A DNA stretch of 64,000 nucleotides from Hymenobacter sp. BRD67 (GTDB lineage: Bacteria; Bacteroidota; Bacteroidia; Cytophagales; Hymenobacteraceae): the NCBI RefSeq assembly GCF_013256425.1, contig NZ_CP053904.1:3844001-3908000 (forward strand), in the 5' to 3' direction. A model generated the notes under the pieces. It ran no database searches, was not told the DNA's origin, and was given only the letters and a program-made list of their open reading frames with translations. Shown here piece by piece: positions 45,859 to 55,539 of the stretch; the first letter of the stretch is position 1; every line of letters begins with the position of its first letter. The translations under genes were made by a program, and so were the position numbers.

Positions 45859-47866
45859 ATGACCTTAGCTAACGCTGTCCTGCGGTATGACCGCAAAGAC
45901 TACCCCAATGATGTGCTGCTGCGCCTCTACCGCGAGCTGCTGAAGCCGCGCCTGATTGAGGAAAAGATGCTCATTCTGCTGCGCCAGGGCAAGATAACCA
46001 AGTGGTTTTCGGGCATCGGGCAGGAAGCCATCTCGGTGGGCAGCACGCTGGCAATGCATAGCGACGAGTATATATTGCCCCTGCACCGCAACCTTGGCGT
46101 GTTTACCGGGCGCGGCGTGCCGCTGGGGCGGCTCTTTGCCCAGTGGCAGGGCAAAGCCACGGGCTACACCAAGGGCCGCGACCGCTCGTTTCACTTTGGT
46201 ACCAACGAGCACCACATTGTGGGCATGATTTCGCACCTGGGGCCCCAGCTGGCCGTGGCCGACGGCATTGCGCTGGCCGATTTGCTCGATAAAAAGCCGC
46301 GCGTGACGCTCACCTACTCGGGCGATGGCGGGGCCAGCGAGGGCGACTTTCACGAGGCCCTCAACGTGGCGGCGGTATGGCAGCTGCCGGTTATTTTTTT
46401 GATTGAAAACAACGGCTACGGGCTCAGTACGCCCAGCAATGAGCAGTTCCGGTTTAAGTCGTTTGTTGACAAAGGCCCGCCTACGGCATGGAAGCCGTGC
46501 AGGTAGATGGCAACAACGTGCTCGAAGTATATGATAAAATATATACATTGGCGGCCGACCTGCGCCAAAATCCGCGCCCGGTGCTGGTGGAAGCCCTCAC
46601 GTTTCGGATGCGCGGCCACGAGGAAGCCAGCGGTACCAAATATGTACCCGCCGAGCTGATGCAGGAATGGGCCGCCAAAGACCCCGTTGAGAACTACGAG
46701 AAGTGGCTGCTGGCCGAAGGTATTCTCAGCGAAACGGCCCGCGTGCAAGTCCGCGAAACCATTAAGCAAGAGATAGAAAAAGGCTGGCAGGAAACCGAGG
46801 CCGCCCCCGCCCCGGTAGCCGATGATGCCCGCGAGCTGGCCGATATGTATGCGCCGGTGGAAAGTGCTGAGCAGGAAGCTGTCGCCAGCTCCGAACAGCC
46901 AGCACCGAAGGAAATCCGCTTTATCGATGCCATTCAGCAGGGCCTGCGCCAAAGTATGCAGCGCTACCCCGAGCTGGTGCTCATGGGCCAGGATATTGCC
47001 GAGTACGGCGGGGTATTTAAGATTACCGAAGGCTTCGTGGCCGAGTTTGGCAAGGGCCGGGTACGCAATACGCCGCTTTGCGAGTCGGCCATCGTGGGGC
47101 GGGGCTGGGCTTGAGTATCCGGGGCAAGAAGGCGATGGTCGAGATGCAGTTTGCTGACTTTGTTACCTGTGGCTTTAACCAGATTGTCAACAACTTAGCC
47201 AAAAGCTACTACCGCTGGGGCCAGCACGCCGATGTGGTGGTGCGCATGCCCACCGGTGCCGGCACGGCCGCCGGCCCGTTTCACTCGCAAAGCAACGAGG
47301 CCTGGTTTACCCACGTGCCGGGGCTGAAGGTGGTGTACCCGAGCAATCCGCACGATGCCAAAGGGCTGCTTTGCGCCGCCTTTGCAGACCCCAACCCCGT
47401 CATGTACTTCGAGCACAAGCTGTTGTATCGCTCGCTGAGCGGGCCAGTGCCGGAGGCGTACTATACCACGCCCATTGGGCAGGCTGCGCTGGCCCAGGAG
47501 GGCGACGAGCTTAGTATTATCACCTACGGCCTGGGTGTGCACTGGGCGTTGGCGGCCTGCAAAGAGCTGGGTATCAAGGCCGATATCCTCGACCTGCGTA
47601 CCCTGTTGCCCTGGGATACCGAGGCCGTGGGCCACACCGTGCGCAAAACCGGCCGTGTGCTCATTTTGCACGAAGACACGCTCACGGGCGGCCTGGGCGG
47701 CGAGCTGGCGGCCTGGATTGCCGAGCACTGCTTCAGCAGCCTCGACGCGCCGGTGCGGCGCGTGGCCTCGCTCGATACGGCCGTGCCATTTGCCCCGCCG
47801 CTGGAGGCCGGGTTTTTGCCCCAGCAGCGCCTGCGCGAGCAGCTTAAGGCGCTGCGCGACTACTAG
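45859..47866 (+). CDS. Alpha-keto acid dehydrogenase E1 alpha-beta fusion (two frameshifts near 46477 and 47098)
   Basis: Thiamine-diphosphate-dependent E1 of the branched-chain 2-oxoacid (or pyruvate) dehydrogenase complex, with alpha and beta chains fused into one 669-residue protein, as usual in Bacteroidota. The alpha part has the ThDP motif YSGDGGASEGDFHEALNVAAVW..LIENNGYGLS and ends near 340; the beta part starts RFIDAIQQGLRQSMQ and contains LMGQDIAEYGGVF and AGPFHSQSNEAWF. One added C at 46476-46478 (DKGPAYGMEAVQVDGNN) and one G at 47096-47099 (ESAIVGAGLGLSIRG) restore the chain. Confidence 0.92.
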
Positions 47867-47917
47867 CCCGGCCGGCAGCCTTGTATCTTGCGTATAGTCC
47901 GGCTCAATATTCTTGCT

Positions 47918-48625
47918 GTGAAGTTTTTAAAGAAGCTGCCTGTTCGCGTCGCCTTTCTGCTGCCCTTTGTGCTGGGGCTGCTGAGCAGCTGCGCGGTGTA
48001 CGACCATATTTTTCATCCGCACCGGCTGCCCACGCCCAAGATGAACCCCGAGCTCAAAGCGAAGGTGAAGGCCGCGGAGAAAGCCCGCCACAAAGGCACT
48101 TCACTCAAGCCCGCCGAAACGACTACCGACGATGCGGCCGGCGCGGGTGGTAGTGCCGGCAGCGCCGAGCCCGGTGAGCCGGCAGCGCCCGCCGGTGCCG
48201 CACCCACAGAGGAGAAGAAGAAAACGATGTCGTACAGCGAGCTGCCCACCGGCACCAAAGTAAAGTACGATAAACACCTGCTCATTAAAAAGAGCTGGCT
48301 GGAGCGCATTCTGCAAAACAGACGCAAGCTGCACCACTACGATACCCGCCCGCTAACGCCCCGCGAAGCCAGCCGCGAAAACCGCCGTATTCGTAAGCAC
48401 GGCCATACTAAGGGCGATAAGGGGGGCGATACCTCGCCCGGCAAGCAGAAAGGCTCCGTTGACCCGGCCCTCGACCCAGGCCCCGACCCCGGGCCGCCCG
48501 CTGCGGCTCCAACCCAGCCCAGCGTTGCCCCTGCCCCGGCGCCCGCTCCCAAGCCTGCCAAAACCAAGGCCAAAAAAGTGCCCGTGCCCAAGCCCGACCC
48601 TACGCAGCCGGCTCCGGGCCAGTAA
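47918..48625 (+). CDS. Proline/alanine-rich lipoprotein, unknown function
   Basis: About 235 residues from the GTG at 47918 (a TTG at 47888 is also in frame). A signal peptide ends at a lipobox LSSC, so the mature protein is lipid-anchored. A charged stretch (MNPELKAKVKAAEKARHKG), Ala/Gly/Pro-rich linkers and a small conserved-looking block (MSYSELPTGTKVKYDKHLLIKKSWLERIL) follow; the tail is Pro/Lys-rich. Function not recognised. The low-complexity linkers suggest it spans the periplasm. Confidence 0.7.
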   Translation: MKFLKKLPVRVAFLLPFVLGLLSSCAVYDHIFHPHRLPTPKMNPELKAKVKAAEKARHKGTSLKPAETTTDDAAGAGGSAGSAEPGEPAAPAGAAPTEEKKKTMSYSELPTGTKVKYDKHLLIKKSWLERILQNRRKLHHYDTRPLTPREASRENRRIRKHGHTKGDKGGDTSPGKQKGSVDPALDPGPDPGPPAAAPTQPSVAPAPAPAPKPAKTKAKKVPVPKPDPTQPAPGQ

Positions 48626-48663
48626 TTTCGTCCGCTTCTTTTCCCACCCTTTTAGTTGTGCTT

Positions 48664-48968
48664 ATGCTTCGTTATCTCCCGCTGGGCCTGCTCTGGCTGG
48701 CTACGGCCGCCTCGGCGCAGATAGAGCCCGTGAGCCCAGCCCGCCAGCGGGCGGCCGAGCGCCAGGCCCGGCGGGCCGCTCACACGGTTGAAGCACCTTA
48801 CAAAGACAGTCACCTCGATGCGCCGCACCGGCCGCTGCGCCGGGGCGAAAGCGCCCCCTTACCCGCGTGGCCAACGAGCCGCGGTTTGGCCGCGATGGTG
48901 CGCCGCACGTTACCGAGCCAAAGTTCCCCGGCCTGCGCCGCCGCTCCAAAAGCGAACCCAAGCCCTAG
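48664..48968 (+). CDS. Small secreted protein, unknown function (one frameshift near 48856)
   Basis: A 101-residue basic protein with a signal peptide (MLRYLPLGLLWLATAASAQ). Uncorrected, the C-terminus is low-complexity; restoring a C in the C5 run 48854-48858 gives ESAPLTRVANEPRFGRDGAPHVTEPKFPGLRRRSKSEPKP and a stop at 48968, which reads far more like protein. The Arg-rich middle (RQRAAERQARRAA) is helical. Function unknown; it follows a lipoprotein gene on the same strand. Confidence 0.65.
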
Positions 48969-49051
48969 CTCCGGGGTTAAAAGGAGCTGACCGGCGCCTG
49001 CTTGCTAGCTTAATATATAAAATACAATATATTAAAACCACTTTTCCCGTT

Positions 49052-49404
49052 ATGTCTACTCCCTGGCTTCCACTTACCCAATCTGAGCAACTGCGCGACA
49101 TTGTGCAGGAATCGCATGAGCATCCGGTGCTCATCTTTAAGCACAGCACCACCTGCTCTATCAGCGCGGCGGCCAAGGCCAAGGTTGAGCGCCAGTGGCC
49201 CGACGCCTCGCTGCCTGCCGACACACCGCTTTACTACCTCGACCTGCTGCGCTTCCGGCCCTCTCGGGCCAGATTGCCGACGAGTTTGGCGTGCAGCACC
49301 AGTCGCCGCAGCTGCTGCTTATTCAGGATGGCGAGTGCCGCTACCACGCCTCGCATATGGGCATCCGGCTCAACGAAGCCGGGGCCGCAGTGGCGGCCAA
49401 ATAG
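49052..49404 (+). CDS. ytxJ: Bacillithiol-system monothiol protein YtxJ (one frameshift near 49260)
   Basis: A 117-residue thioredoxin-fold protein (DUF2847; BrxC/YtxJ) that works with bacillithiol. The FKHSTTCSISAAAKAK motif puts a single active cysteine at position 35. Restoring one C at 49259-49261 joins YYLDLLRFRP to LSGQIADEFGVQHQSPQLLLIQDG, the family wording. The start ATG is at 49052. With bshC in the same window it supports a bacillithiol thiol system. Confidence 0.9.
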
Positions 49405-49415
49405 AAAGCCTGCCC

Positions 49416-49460
49416 AACACAAAAAGCCGCTCCGGATTTCCCGGAGCGGCTTTTTGTGTT
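49416..49460. terminator. Bidirectional terminator, 20-bp perfect hairpin
   Basis: Arms 49416-49435 and 49441-49460 with a 5-base loop and A/T runs within the stem, between ytxJ (+) and the convergent DUF4142 gene (-). Confidence 0.9.
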
Positions 49461-49489
49461 GATGCAGATAATTTATTAGGTAGCGAAGC

Positions 49490-50092
49490 TTACTTCTTGG
49501 CATCCATTTCAGCCTGAAGCTTCTCAAATATGGCCAGGTGCATCTGCAGCATGGGAATAGTCTTGGCCGCATAAGCCCGAACCTCGGGGTCGCCGGCTTT
49601 GGTCGAGCCATCCGTAAACTCCTTGATGTCGTCCTTGTGGTCCTTCACCATCTGCTTCACGTACTCCTTGTCCAGCGAAACATCCTTGTTGGCCAGCACA
49701 TCGTTGTACACTTTCTGCTGCTCGTCGCCCAGCACGGTGGGCAGGGTAATGTTCTTCTTGGCCGCGAGCGCCTTCAACTCGGCATTGCCTTTGGTATGGT
49801 CCTTCACCATCTGCTCGGCAGCGTGCCTGGCGCCGGCCGTACGGGCTCGCTTGGCTACCTCAGTACCCATCTGCACTTCGAGCAGACCCCCGCTGGCAGC
49901 TTTGGTCATAAACTCCGAGTCATCTTTTTTATCATCTTTTACAGCGGCGCCCTGCCCAGTGGGCTGAGCGGTGCTGTCGGCTTTTGCTTCGTTGACCTTC
50001 TGCGCCTCCTTCACCGAGTCGTTTGAGGAATTGCAGCTGGCAGTTGCCAGCAAAAGCGTAGCGGCTACCAGATTAAGCTGAAAAAATTTCAT
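49490..50092 (-). CDS. DUF4142 lipoprotein (tandem copy 2)
   Basis: A 200-residue exported protein starting at the ATG at 50092 (MKFFQLNLVAAT) with a lipobox TASC. After an Asp/Lys/Ser-rich linker, the DUF4142 four-helix bundle (DSEFMTKAASGGLLEVQMGTEVAKRARTAGARHAAEQMVKDHTKGNAEL) resembles ferritin-like bundles, but a metal site is not evident. The QMVKDHK motif occurs twice. Family function unknown; often linked to stress. The upstream paralogue is 62 bp away. Confidence 0.88.
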   Translation of the reverse strand: MKFFQLNLVAATLLLATASCNSSNDSVKEAQKVNEAKADSTAQPTGQGAAVKDDKKDDSEFMTKAASGGLLEVQMGTEVAKRARTAGARHAAEQMVKDHTKGNAELKALAAKKNITLPTVLGDEQQKVYNDVLANKDVSLDKEYVKQMVKDHKDDIKEFTDGSTKAGDPEVRAYAAKTIPMLQMHLAIFEKLQAEMDAKK

Positions 50093-50153
50093 AAAAGCAG
50101 TATTCGCTGATAAACAGGGTATTATTTCAGGCAAGCTGACCAGGCGGTCGGGC

Positions 50154-50810
50154 TTACATCTTCATATGACTGTCCTGGGTAGCCATTTGCAGGTGGCTTT
50201 CTACCACGGGCAGCGTCTTCGTGATAAAGCCCTGCAAGTCAGCATCCTTTGTCATTTTCTGGTGGGCGGCCATTGTATTGGCGGTTTTCTGGTGGTCGGT
50301 CACCATCTGGCTCAGGTACTTCTGCTCAAAAGCCTTGCCCGAGAGCTTCTCCATAGCTGGTGCCATGGCTTTATGCTCAGCATCCATATCAGTAGGCAGC
50401 TTCACGCCTTTTTTAGCCGCAATCTGCTTGAGTTCGGCCGTGCTCTTGGTGTGGTCGGCTATCATCCTATTGGCCATTTCTTTGGCAGCGCCCGTCACGC
50501 CTTTGGCCAGCGCCATTTTGCTCTGCTGAATCTCGTTCTGGTCAGAGTGGGCGGCCGACATCATGAACTCGGCGTCGGTGGCATGCGGAGCGGTAGGGCC
50601 GTTGGGGTCAGCTTTGGCGGTGGTAGCCGTAGCACCCGCCGACGATGACATCGCCATTTTAGAGGTATCGGCACTCGTTGACTTGGCAGTGGAAGCCGAA
50701 TCGGTGCTGGCCGCAGTAGTTGTGGTAGTGGTGCTGCTGTCGGTGTTTGAGCCGCACGATGACAGGGCGAGCAGGCAGGCCCCCAGCAGGGGTAAAGTGG
50801 AGCGGAGCAT
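50154..50810 (-). CDS. DUF4142 lipoprotein (tandem copy 1)
   Basis: A 218-residue exported protein from the ATG at 50810 (MLRSTLPLLGACLLALSSC) with lipobox LSSC. A long Ser/Thr/Ala-rich linker (about 20-75) precedes the DUF4142 helical bundle (DAEFMMSAAHSDQNEIQQSKMALAKG; EMANRMIADHTKSTAELKQIAAKKGVKLP; YLSQMVTDHQKTANTM). The longer frame to 50927 has no signal peptide and is rejected. Paralogous to the next gene. Confidence 0.88.
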   Translation of the reverse strand: MLRSTLPLLGACLLALSSCGSNTDSSTTTTTTAASTDSASTAKSTSADTSKMAMSSSAGATATTAKADPNGPTAPHATDAEFMMSAAHSDQNEIQQSKMALAKGVTGAAKEMANRMIADHTKSTAELKQIAAKKGVKLPTDMDAEHKAMAPAMEKLSGKAFEQKYLSQMVTDHQKTANTMAAHQKMTKDADLQGFITKTLPVVESHLQMATQDSHMKM

Positions 50811-51029
50811 GGTAAGTGGAAAAGAGTGAATGAGAAAGATGGTTGAATACGAGCAGATTAGCTGAAAGTTGCGCTCCCGCATAAGCTTCTGACTACAAGG
50901 CGGCTCGGCAAACTGCTGTTCAGGCATTATTTTTTGAGGCGGTTATTAAACTCTGGGCGGCTTTGCCGCTCTTAGCTGATACAACCGCTTTTTATAGCCC
51001 TAGCTACTTCACCCTTACATTACTTACCC

Positions 51030-51884
51030 ATGCGTTACCGCCTTACAAGCCTTCGCTCCTTAGCCTATGCCGCCCTGGCAAGCGGCCTGTTGCTTACCGC
51101 CAGCTGCCACCGCGCCGATGTAGTAGCCGACGACGTAACGTCGGCCCAAGACCAGGGCCAGGGCGACGAGGAAAATGCTACCACGACCGACCTTGTCGAG
51201 GCCGCCGCTCCTCAGGATGCTGCCGACTCGGCCAGCCCCACCGTTTCTGACCCTGCTGAGCTTAAAACGCTGGTTTCGGGCTGCCTCACCCGCACCTACG
51301 ACGCCAGCACCCGCACACTCACGCTCGACTTTGGCCCTACCAACTGCCTGTGCGCCGATGGTCGCTACCGTCGGGGTAAGATTACGGCCGTGTTTAGTGG
51401 CCCTTACCGTCAGGCTGGCGCGGTGGTTACCATCAACCGCACCAACTACTTTGTCAACGACAACCAGCACCTGGGTACCCGCGTCATCACCAACCTGGGC
51501 AATGGCTCGTTTAACCTGAGCGTGCAGAACGCCAGCATCATCTTCGCCAATAATGGCGGCACTACCTCCTGGTCGTCGGAGCGCACCTATACCCGCACGG
51601 CGGGCTTTGGCACGCGCAGCATCCTCGACGATGTCTATAGCATTACGGGCGAGCTCACGGGCACCAACCGCCGCAATGTTACCTACGCGGCCACCATCCA
51701 GAGCCCGCTTATCAAGAAGTTCAGCCCCGGCTGCGCACGGCACTTCGTAGCCGGCATCGTTGAGATTACCAACGACAAGGAAAAAGCTATGCTGCTCAAC
51801 TATGACCCCACCAACACGGCTGCCTGCGACAACATCGCCTCCGTAACCGTGAACGGCCATACCTATACCGTCTACCTGAAGTAA
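51030..51884 (+). CDS. Beta-rich lipoprotein, unknown function
   Basis: A 284-residue protein with a lipoprotein signal (LLLTASC). A negatively charged linker (SAQDQGQGDEENATTTDLVE) precedes a beta-strand-rich domain of about 210 residues with three to four Cys residues (SGCLTRTYDA; NCLCADGRYRRGKITAVFSGPYRQAGAVVTI; CARHFVAG; TAACDNIAS). The pattern of RYRRGKITAVFSGPY and LTGTNRRNVTYAATI is typical of uncharacterised Cytophagales lipoproteins. Its stop lies 1 bp before a repeat arm. Confidence 0.75.
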   Translation: MRYRLTSLRSLAYAALASGLLLTASCHRADVVADDVTSAQDQGQGDEENATTTDLVEAAAPQDAADSASPTVSDPAELKTLVSGCLTRTYDASTRTLTLDFGPTNCLCADGRYRRGKITAVFSGPYRQAGAVVTINRTNYFVNDNQHLGTRVITNLGNGSFNLSVQNASIIFANNGGTTSWSSERTYTRTAGFGTRSILDDVYSITGELTGTNRRNVTYAATIQSPLIKKFSPGCARHFVAGIVEITNDKEKAMLLNYDPTNTAACDNIASVTVNGHTYTVYLK

Positions 51885-51885
51885 T

Positions 51886-52083
51886 GTCTGAACCGCGGAT
51901 TCGTCGGATTATACGGATTTTGGTGACGATTAATTATGACGATTACTTGGAAGTGAATCAACAAAAAAGGCTGCTCAACTGAGCAGCCTTTTTTGTTATC
52001 AGGGACTGGTATAGCTGGGTACGATTGGGAAAGTAGGCGGCATCACCAAAATCCGGGTAATCCGACGAATCCGCGGTTCAGAC
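51886..52083. repeat. Inverted-repeat element, family C, with terminator inside
   Basis: Arms 51886-51926 and 52043-52083 are inverted copies over 41 bp with two mismatches; the core contains CCGCGGATTCGTCGGATTA. Between them lies a 17-bp terminator hairpin (51960-51997). The outer arm carries the ispD stop codon (52078-52080). Confidence 0.85.
51960..51997. terminator. Bidirectional terminator, 17-bp perfect hairpin
   Basis: Arms 51960-51976 and 51981-51997 with an A6/T6 pair in the stem, inside the family C element between the convergent lipoprotein and ispD genes. Confidence 0.88.
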
Positions 52084-52776
52084 AGCCGCGGCCAGGAGCG
52101 CCTCAGCCAGCAGCAGGTCTTCGGGAGTCGTGATTTTTAAATTGCGGTAGTCGCCTTCTACCAGCTGTACCGGGTGCAGGTCGTCCACTACGCTGGCATC
52201 ATCGGTGAAGGTCGGCAGCTCGGGCAGGCGATAGGCGCGGCGCAGCAGCGCCAGGTCAAACGTCTGCGGCGTCTGCATCAGGCGCAGGCGGCGGCGGTCG
52301 AGCGGCGACGAGCCGGCCGCCCCCAGCAGCCGCACCGAGTCTTTGGGGGGCACGGCGGCCGCGGCCGCGCCGTGCGTAGCGGCCGCCTGGTAAGCTGCCT
52401 CAATCACGGGCGTCGATACAAGCGGGCGCACGCCGTCGTGCACGGCCACCAGCGCGCCGGCGGCATCAGCGGGCAGCGCAGCCAGGCCGGCTTTCACCGA
52501 TGCCCAGCGCGTAGCGCCGCCCGCCACCAACGTGTGCGGCAGAGTAATATCGTATTTTTCGCATATTGACTGCCAGTAGGCAAGCTGGTCAAATGGCAAC
52601 ACCACCACCACCTGCGCCACGCCCAGCGCCGACTCGGCAAAGCGGCGCAGCGTGTGCAGCAGCACCGGCTCGCCGCGCAGCAGCAAAAACTGCTTGGGCC
52701 GGTCGGCCCCCATGCGCTGCCCCGTGCCACCGGCCACCAGAATGGCGTAGCGTACTGGGTTAGAAGGGTTTGTCAT
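52078..52776 (-). CDS. ispD: 2-C-methyl-D-erythritol 4-phosphate cytidylyltransferase
   Basis: Third enzyme of the MEP isoprenoid pathway: MEP + CTP to CDP-ME. The 232-residue chain has the nucleotide loop VAGGTGQRMGADRPKQFLLLRG near the start, VVVLPFDQ, and AVHDGVRPLVS followed by DDASVVD and EGDYRNLKITTPEDLLLAE. The start at 52776 (MTNPSNPVRYAILV) is canonical. The last codon (GTC) and the stop belong to the adjacent repeat, so the C-terminal residue probably came from the repeat. Confidence 0.94.
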   Translation of the reverse strand: MTNPSNPVRYAILVAGGTGQRMGADRPKQFLLLRGEPVLLHTLRRFAESALGVAQVVVVLPFDQLAYWQSICEKYDITLPHTLVAGGATRWASVKAGLAALPADAAGALVAVHDGVRPLVSTPVIEAAYQAAATHGAAAAAVPPKDSVRLLGAAGSSPLDRRRLRLMQTPQTFDLALLRRAYRLPELPTFTDDASVVDDLHPVQLVEGDYRNLKITTPEDLLLAEALLAAAV

Positions 52777-52844
52777 GGGAAGCGTACCGAAGTGGAGCGC
52801 GGCAAGCAACAGCTGCCGGGGCGGCTACTTATCACACAGCAGCT

Positions 52845-53894
52845 CTACAGAATCAGCATCGCGTCGCCGAAGGCGAAGAAGCGGTACTTTTCTTTGATAG
52901 CCTCCTGGTAGGCCTCCATCAGCAGCTTGTAGCCGGCGAAGGCCGAAGCCATCATCACCAGCGTGCTTTCGGGCAGGTGAAAGTTGGTGAGCAGCGAGTT
53001 CGCGATTTTGAAGTCGTAGGGCGGATAAATAAACTTGTCGTTCCAGCCCTGCGTCACTTTAATGCGGCTGTTGGCCGACACCGAGGCATCGAGCGCCCGC
53101 ATGGTCGTCGTACCAATGGCGCACACCTGCTTTTTTGCATCCATGGCCTTATTAACCACCTTCACGGCCTCGGCGCTCACGAAAAACTGCTCCGAGTCCA
53201 TCTTATGCTTGGTGAGGTCTTCCACGTCCACGTTGCGATAGGTGCCCAGGCCTACGTGCAGCGTAATGTAGGCCTTCTCTACGCCCTTGATTTCCATGCG
53301 CTTCATCACTTCGCGTGAGAAGTGCAGGCCGGCGCTGGGAGCCGCCACGGCGCCAATGTTCTCGGCGTATATCGTCTGGTAGCGCTCTTTATCGGCGGGC
53401 TCGGTTTCGCGTTTCAGCACGTCTTTGGGCACGGGCGTTTCGCCCAGCTCGTAGAGCGCCTTGCGAAACTCCTCGTCCGTGCCGTCAAACAAAAACTTGA
53501 TGGTACGGCCGCGCGAAGTCGTGTTGTCGATTACCTCCGCTACAATGTCGGAGTCGCCGAAATACAGCTTATTGCCCACCCGAATTTTGCGGGCGGGGTC
53601 CACCAGTACGTCCCACAGCCGGCCTTCCTTGTTCAGCTCACGCAGCAGGAAAACCTCAATCTGCGCGCCGGTACGCTCCTTTTGACCGTACATGCGGGCC
53701 GGAAATACCTTCGTATCGTTGAACACGAAGACGTCGCCCTCCACAAAATAATCCAGAATATCTTTGAACATCTTGTGTTCAATCTGGCCGGTGGCGCGGT
53801 TTACCACCATCAGGCGCGATTCGTCGCGGTGGCGGGCAGGGTGACTGGCAATCAGCTCTTCGGGGAGTTCAAACTTGAACTCATGCAGTTTCAT
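52845..53894 (-). CDS. queA: S-adenosylmethionine:tRNA ribosyltransferase-isomerase
   Basis: Transfers and isomerises the ribosyl of SAM onto 7-aminomethyl-7-deazaguanine in tRNA during queuosine synthesis. The ~349-residue product has [42 protein letters not shown], the [14 protein letters not shown] motif and [14 protein letters not shown]. The open frame extends upstream to 54383, but the family start is at 53894 (MKLHEFKFE); the ATG at 53900 (MAMKLHEF) is also possible. A promoter is at 53942. Confidence 0.95.
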   Translation of the reverse strand: MKLHEFKFELPEELIASHPARHRDESRLMVVNRATGQIEHKMFKDILDYFVEGDVFVFNDTKVFPARMYGQKERTGAQIEVFLLRELNKEGRLWDVLVDPARKIRVGNKLYFGDSDIVAEVIDNTTSRGRTIKFLFDGTDEEFRKALYELGETPVPKDVLKRETEPADKERYQTIYAENIGAVAAPSAGLHFSREVMKRMEIKGVEKAYITLHVGLGTYRNVDVEDLTKHKMDSEQFFVSAEAVKVVNKAMDAKKQVCAIGTTTMRALDASVSANSRIKVTQGWNDKFIYPPYDFKIANSLLTNFHLPESTLVMMASAFAGYKLLMEAYQEAIKEKYRFFAFGDAMLIL

Positions 53895-53941
53895 CGCCAT
53901 GATGGGCAGTACTAGGGGGAAGTTACCGAAAATTCGGGGGG

Positions 53942-53949
53942 CAAAGGTA
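53942..53949 (-). promoter_or_regulatory. TAnnTTTG -7 element of queA
   Basis: TACCTTTG on the minus strand, 42-48 bp before the queA start; it also rules out the far upstream start at 54383. Confidence 0.5.
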
Positions 53950-54086
53950 CGGATTTTTTTTGGGTAAGGGTAAACTTGCCGGGCTAAGGGCATTAGATTC
54001 AGGTAAAAGTCATCTTGCGTACTACTTTTCGGATGGTTTTGGGCTGTCGACCGGTGGCAGCTACCTAAAGAATACGCCTCATCCCT

Positions 54087-55351
54087 ATGCTTCTGACCTT
54101 TCGCCTGGTGCTCGAAAGCTTTGCCTTTGCCTGGCAGGCGCTGCGGTCTAACCTGTTGCGCACCATCTTGTCGCTGCTGGGGGTTACGGTAGGTATTTTT
54201 TCCATTATCGCCGTGTTCATGGTCGTCGATTCGCTCGAAGCCAACGTGCGCAGCAGCATGAACTTCCTGGGCGACAAGGTTATTTATGTCAACAAGTGGC
54301 CCTGGGTATTCGAGTCCAACTTTCCCTGGTGGAAGTACTTCAACCGCCCCGTGCCCACGCTGCACGAGTTTCAGCAGCTGCAAAAGCTACTGCCTGCCGG
54401 CAGCCAGAAGGGAGTTGCTATTTTCGTGGCCAAAAACGGCAATACGCTGAAGGCGGGCATCAACTCGGTGAGCGACTGCGCTTTGGAAGGAGTAAGCTAC
54501 GAATACCGCACGATATCGAGCGTGCCGATTGAGAAAGGCCGCTACTTTACGCCGCAGGAGATGGACGCCGGCCGGCCGGTAGCCATCATCGGCGCAACCA
54601 TAGCCGAAAACCTATATCCGCAGGGCGACCCACTTGGCCAGCAGCTCAAAACTCAGGGCCGCTACTTCACGGTGATTGGCGTGATGAAAAAAGAAGGAAA
54701 AAACCTGCTCGGTACTCCCAGCAACGACGCAAACTGCCTGATTCCGTACGGCAGCTTCGCCAGCATTTTTGCCATGAGCAGCACCGGCATGAGCGGCCCC
54801 TCGCCCACACTCGGCGTGAAAGGCCGCGACGACGACCCCGGCCTGCTCAACCTCGAAGCCGAGATGCAGGGCGCTATGCGCATTATCCGCGGGCTCAAGC
54901 CCCGGCAGGAAGACAATTTTGCCCTTAACCGCCCCGAGATGATAGCCTCGGCCATTGGAAAGCTGTTTAGCGTTATTGGCATAGCCGGGGCTATTATCGG
55001 CTCGTTTGCGATGCTGGTAGGCGGCTTTGGCATTGCCAATATCATGTTTGTGTCGGTGCGCGAGCGCACCAATATCATCGGGATTCAAAAGTCGCTGGGG
55101 CCAAAAACTACTTTATTCTGTTCCAGTTTCTGTTCGAGGCCGTGTTCCTGTGTCTGCTGGGCGGCGCGGTGGGCATTTTTCTGGTCTGGCTCATCACGCT
55201 TATCCCGCAGGATAGTATGGAGCTATTTCTAAGCGCGGGCAATATCTCGCTGGGCTTATTAGTTTCGGTGGGTATTGGTATTCTGGCGGGTATTATTCCG
55301 GCGGTGCTGGCCGCCAACCTCGACCCGGTAATTGCTATCCGGGCCAAGTGA
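54087..55351 (+). CDS. MacB/FtsX-type ABC transporter permease (one frameshift near 55099)
   Basis: A 421-residue permease with an N-terminal membrane helix ([21 protein letters not shown]), a periplasmic MacB_PCD domain (about 45-270) and three C-terminal helices ([88 protein letters not shown]). One added G at 55097-55100 joins [18 protein letters not shown] and gives the normal IRAK end. Probably exports a lipid, peptide or drug with an ATPase encoded elsewhere; none is adjacent. Confidence 0.9.
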
Positions 55352-55488
55352 GCGGGTGATTTTAAATTGGCAAGTAGCTGATTTTATGCATTATATATGC
55401 TATTTTAGTCTGATTGCTTGCTGTGGTGCTGCCAAAGCACATTAAAAAATCATTCGCTTAATTCCGTATCTTCGCCCTTTACTTTTGG

Positions 55489-55514
55489 CCGCCCCGCTCC
55501 CTGAGCTGGGGCGG
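55489..55514. terminator. GC hairpin upstream of the LOG-family gene
   Basis: CCGCCCC (55489-55495) and GGGGCGG (55508-55514) form a 7-bp stem followed by TTTCGTTTT. It could end the permease transcript or act as a leader hairpin of the next gene. Confidence 0.4.
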
Positions 55515-55539
55515 TTTCGTTTTCCCCACCCTGGCAGGT

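Noticed and set aside
53901-54383. N-terminal extension of queA up to 54383
   Set aside because: No homology, crosses a promoter element at 53942 and overlaps the permease start on the other strand.
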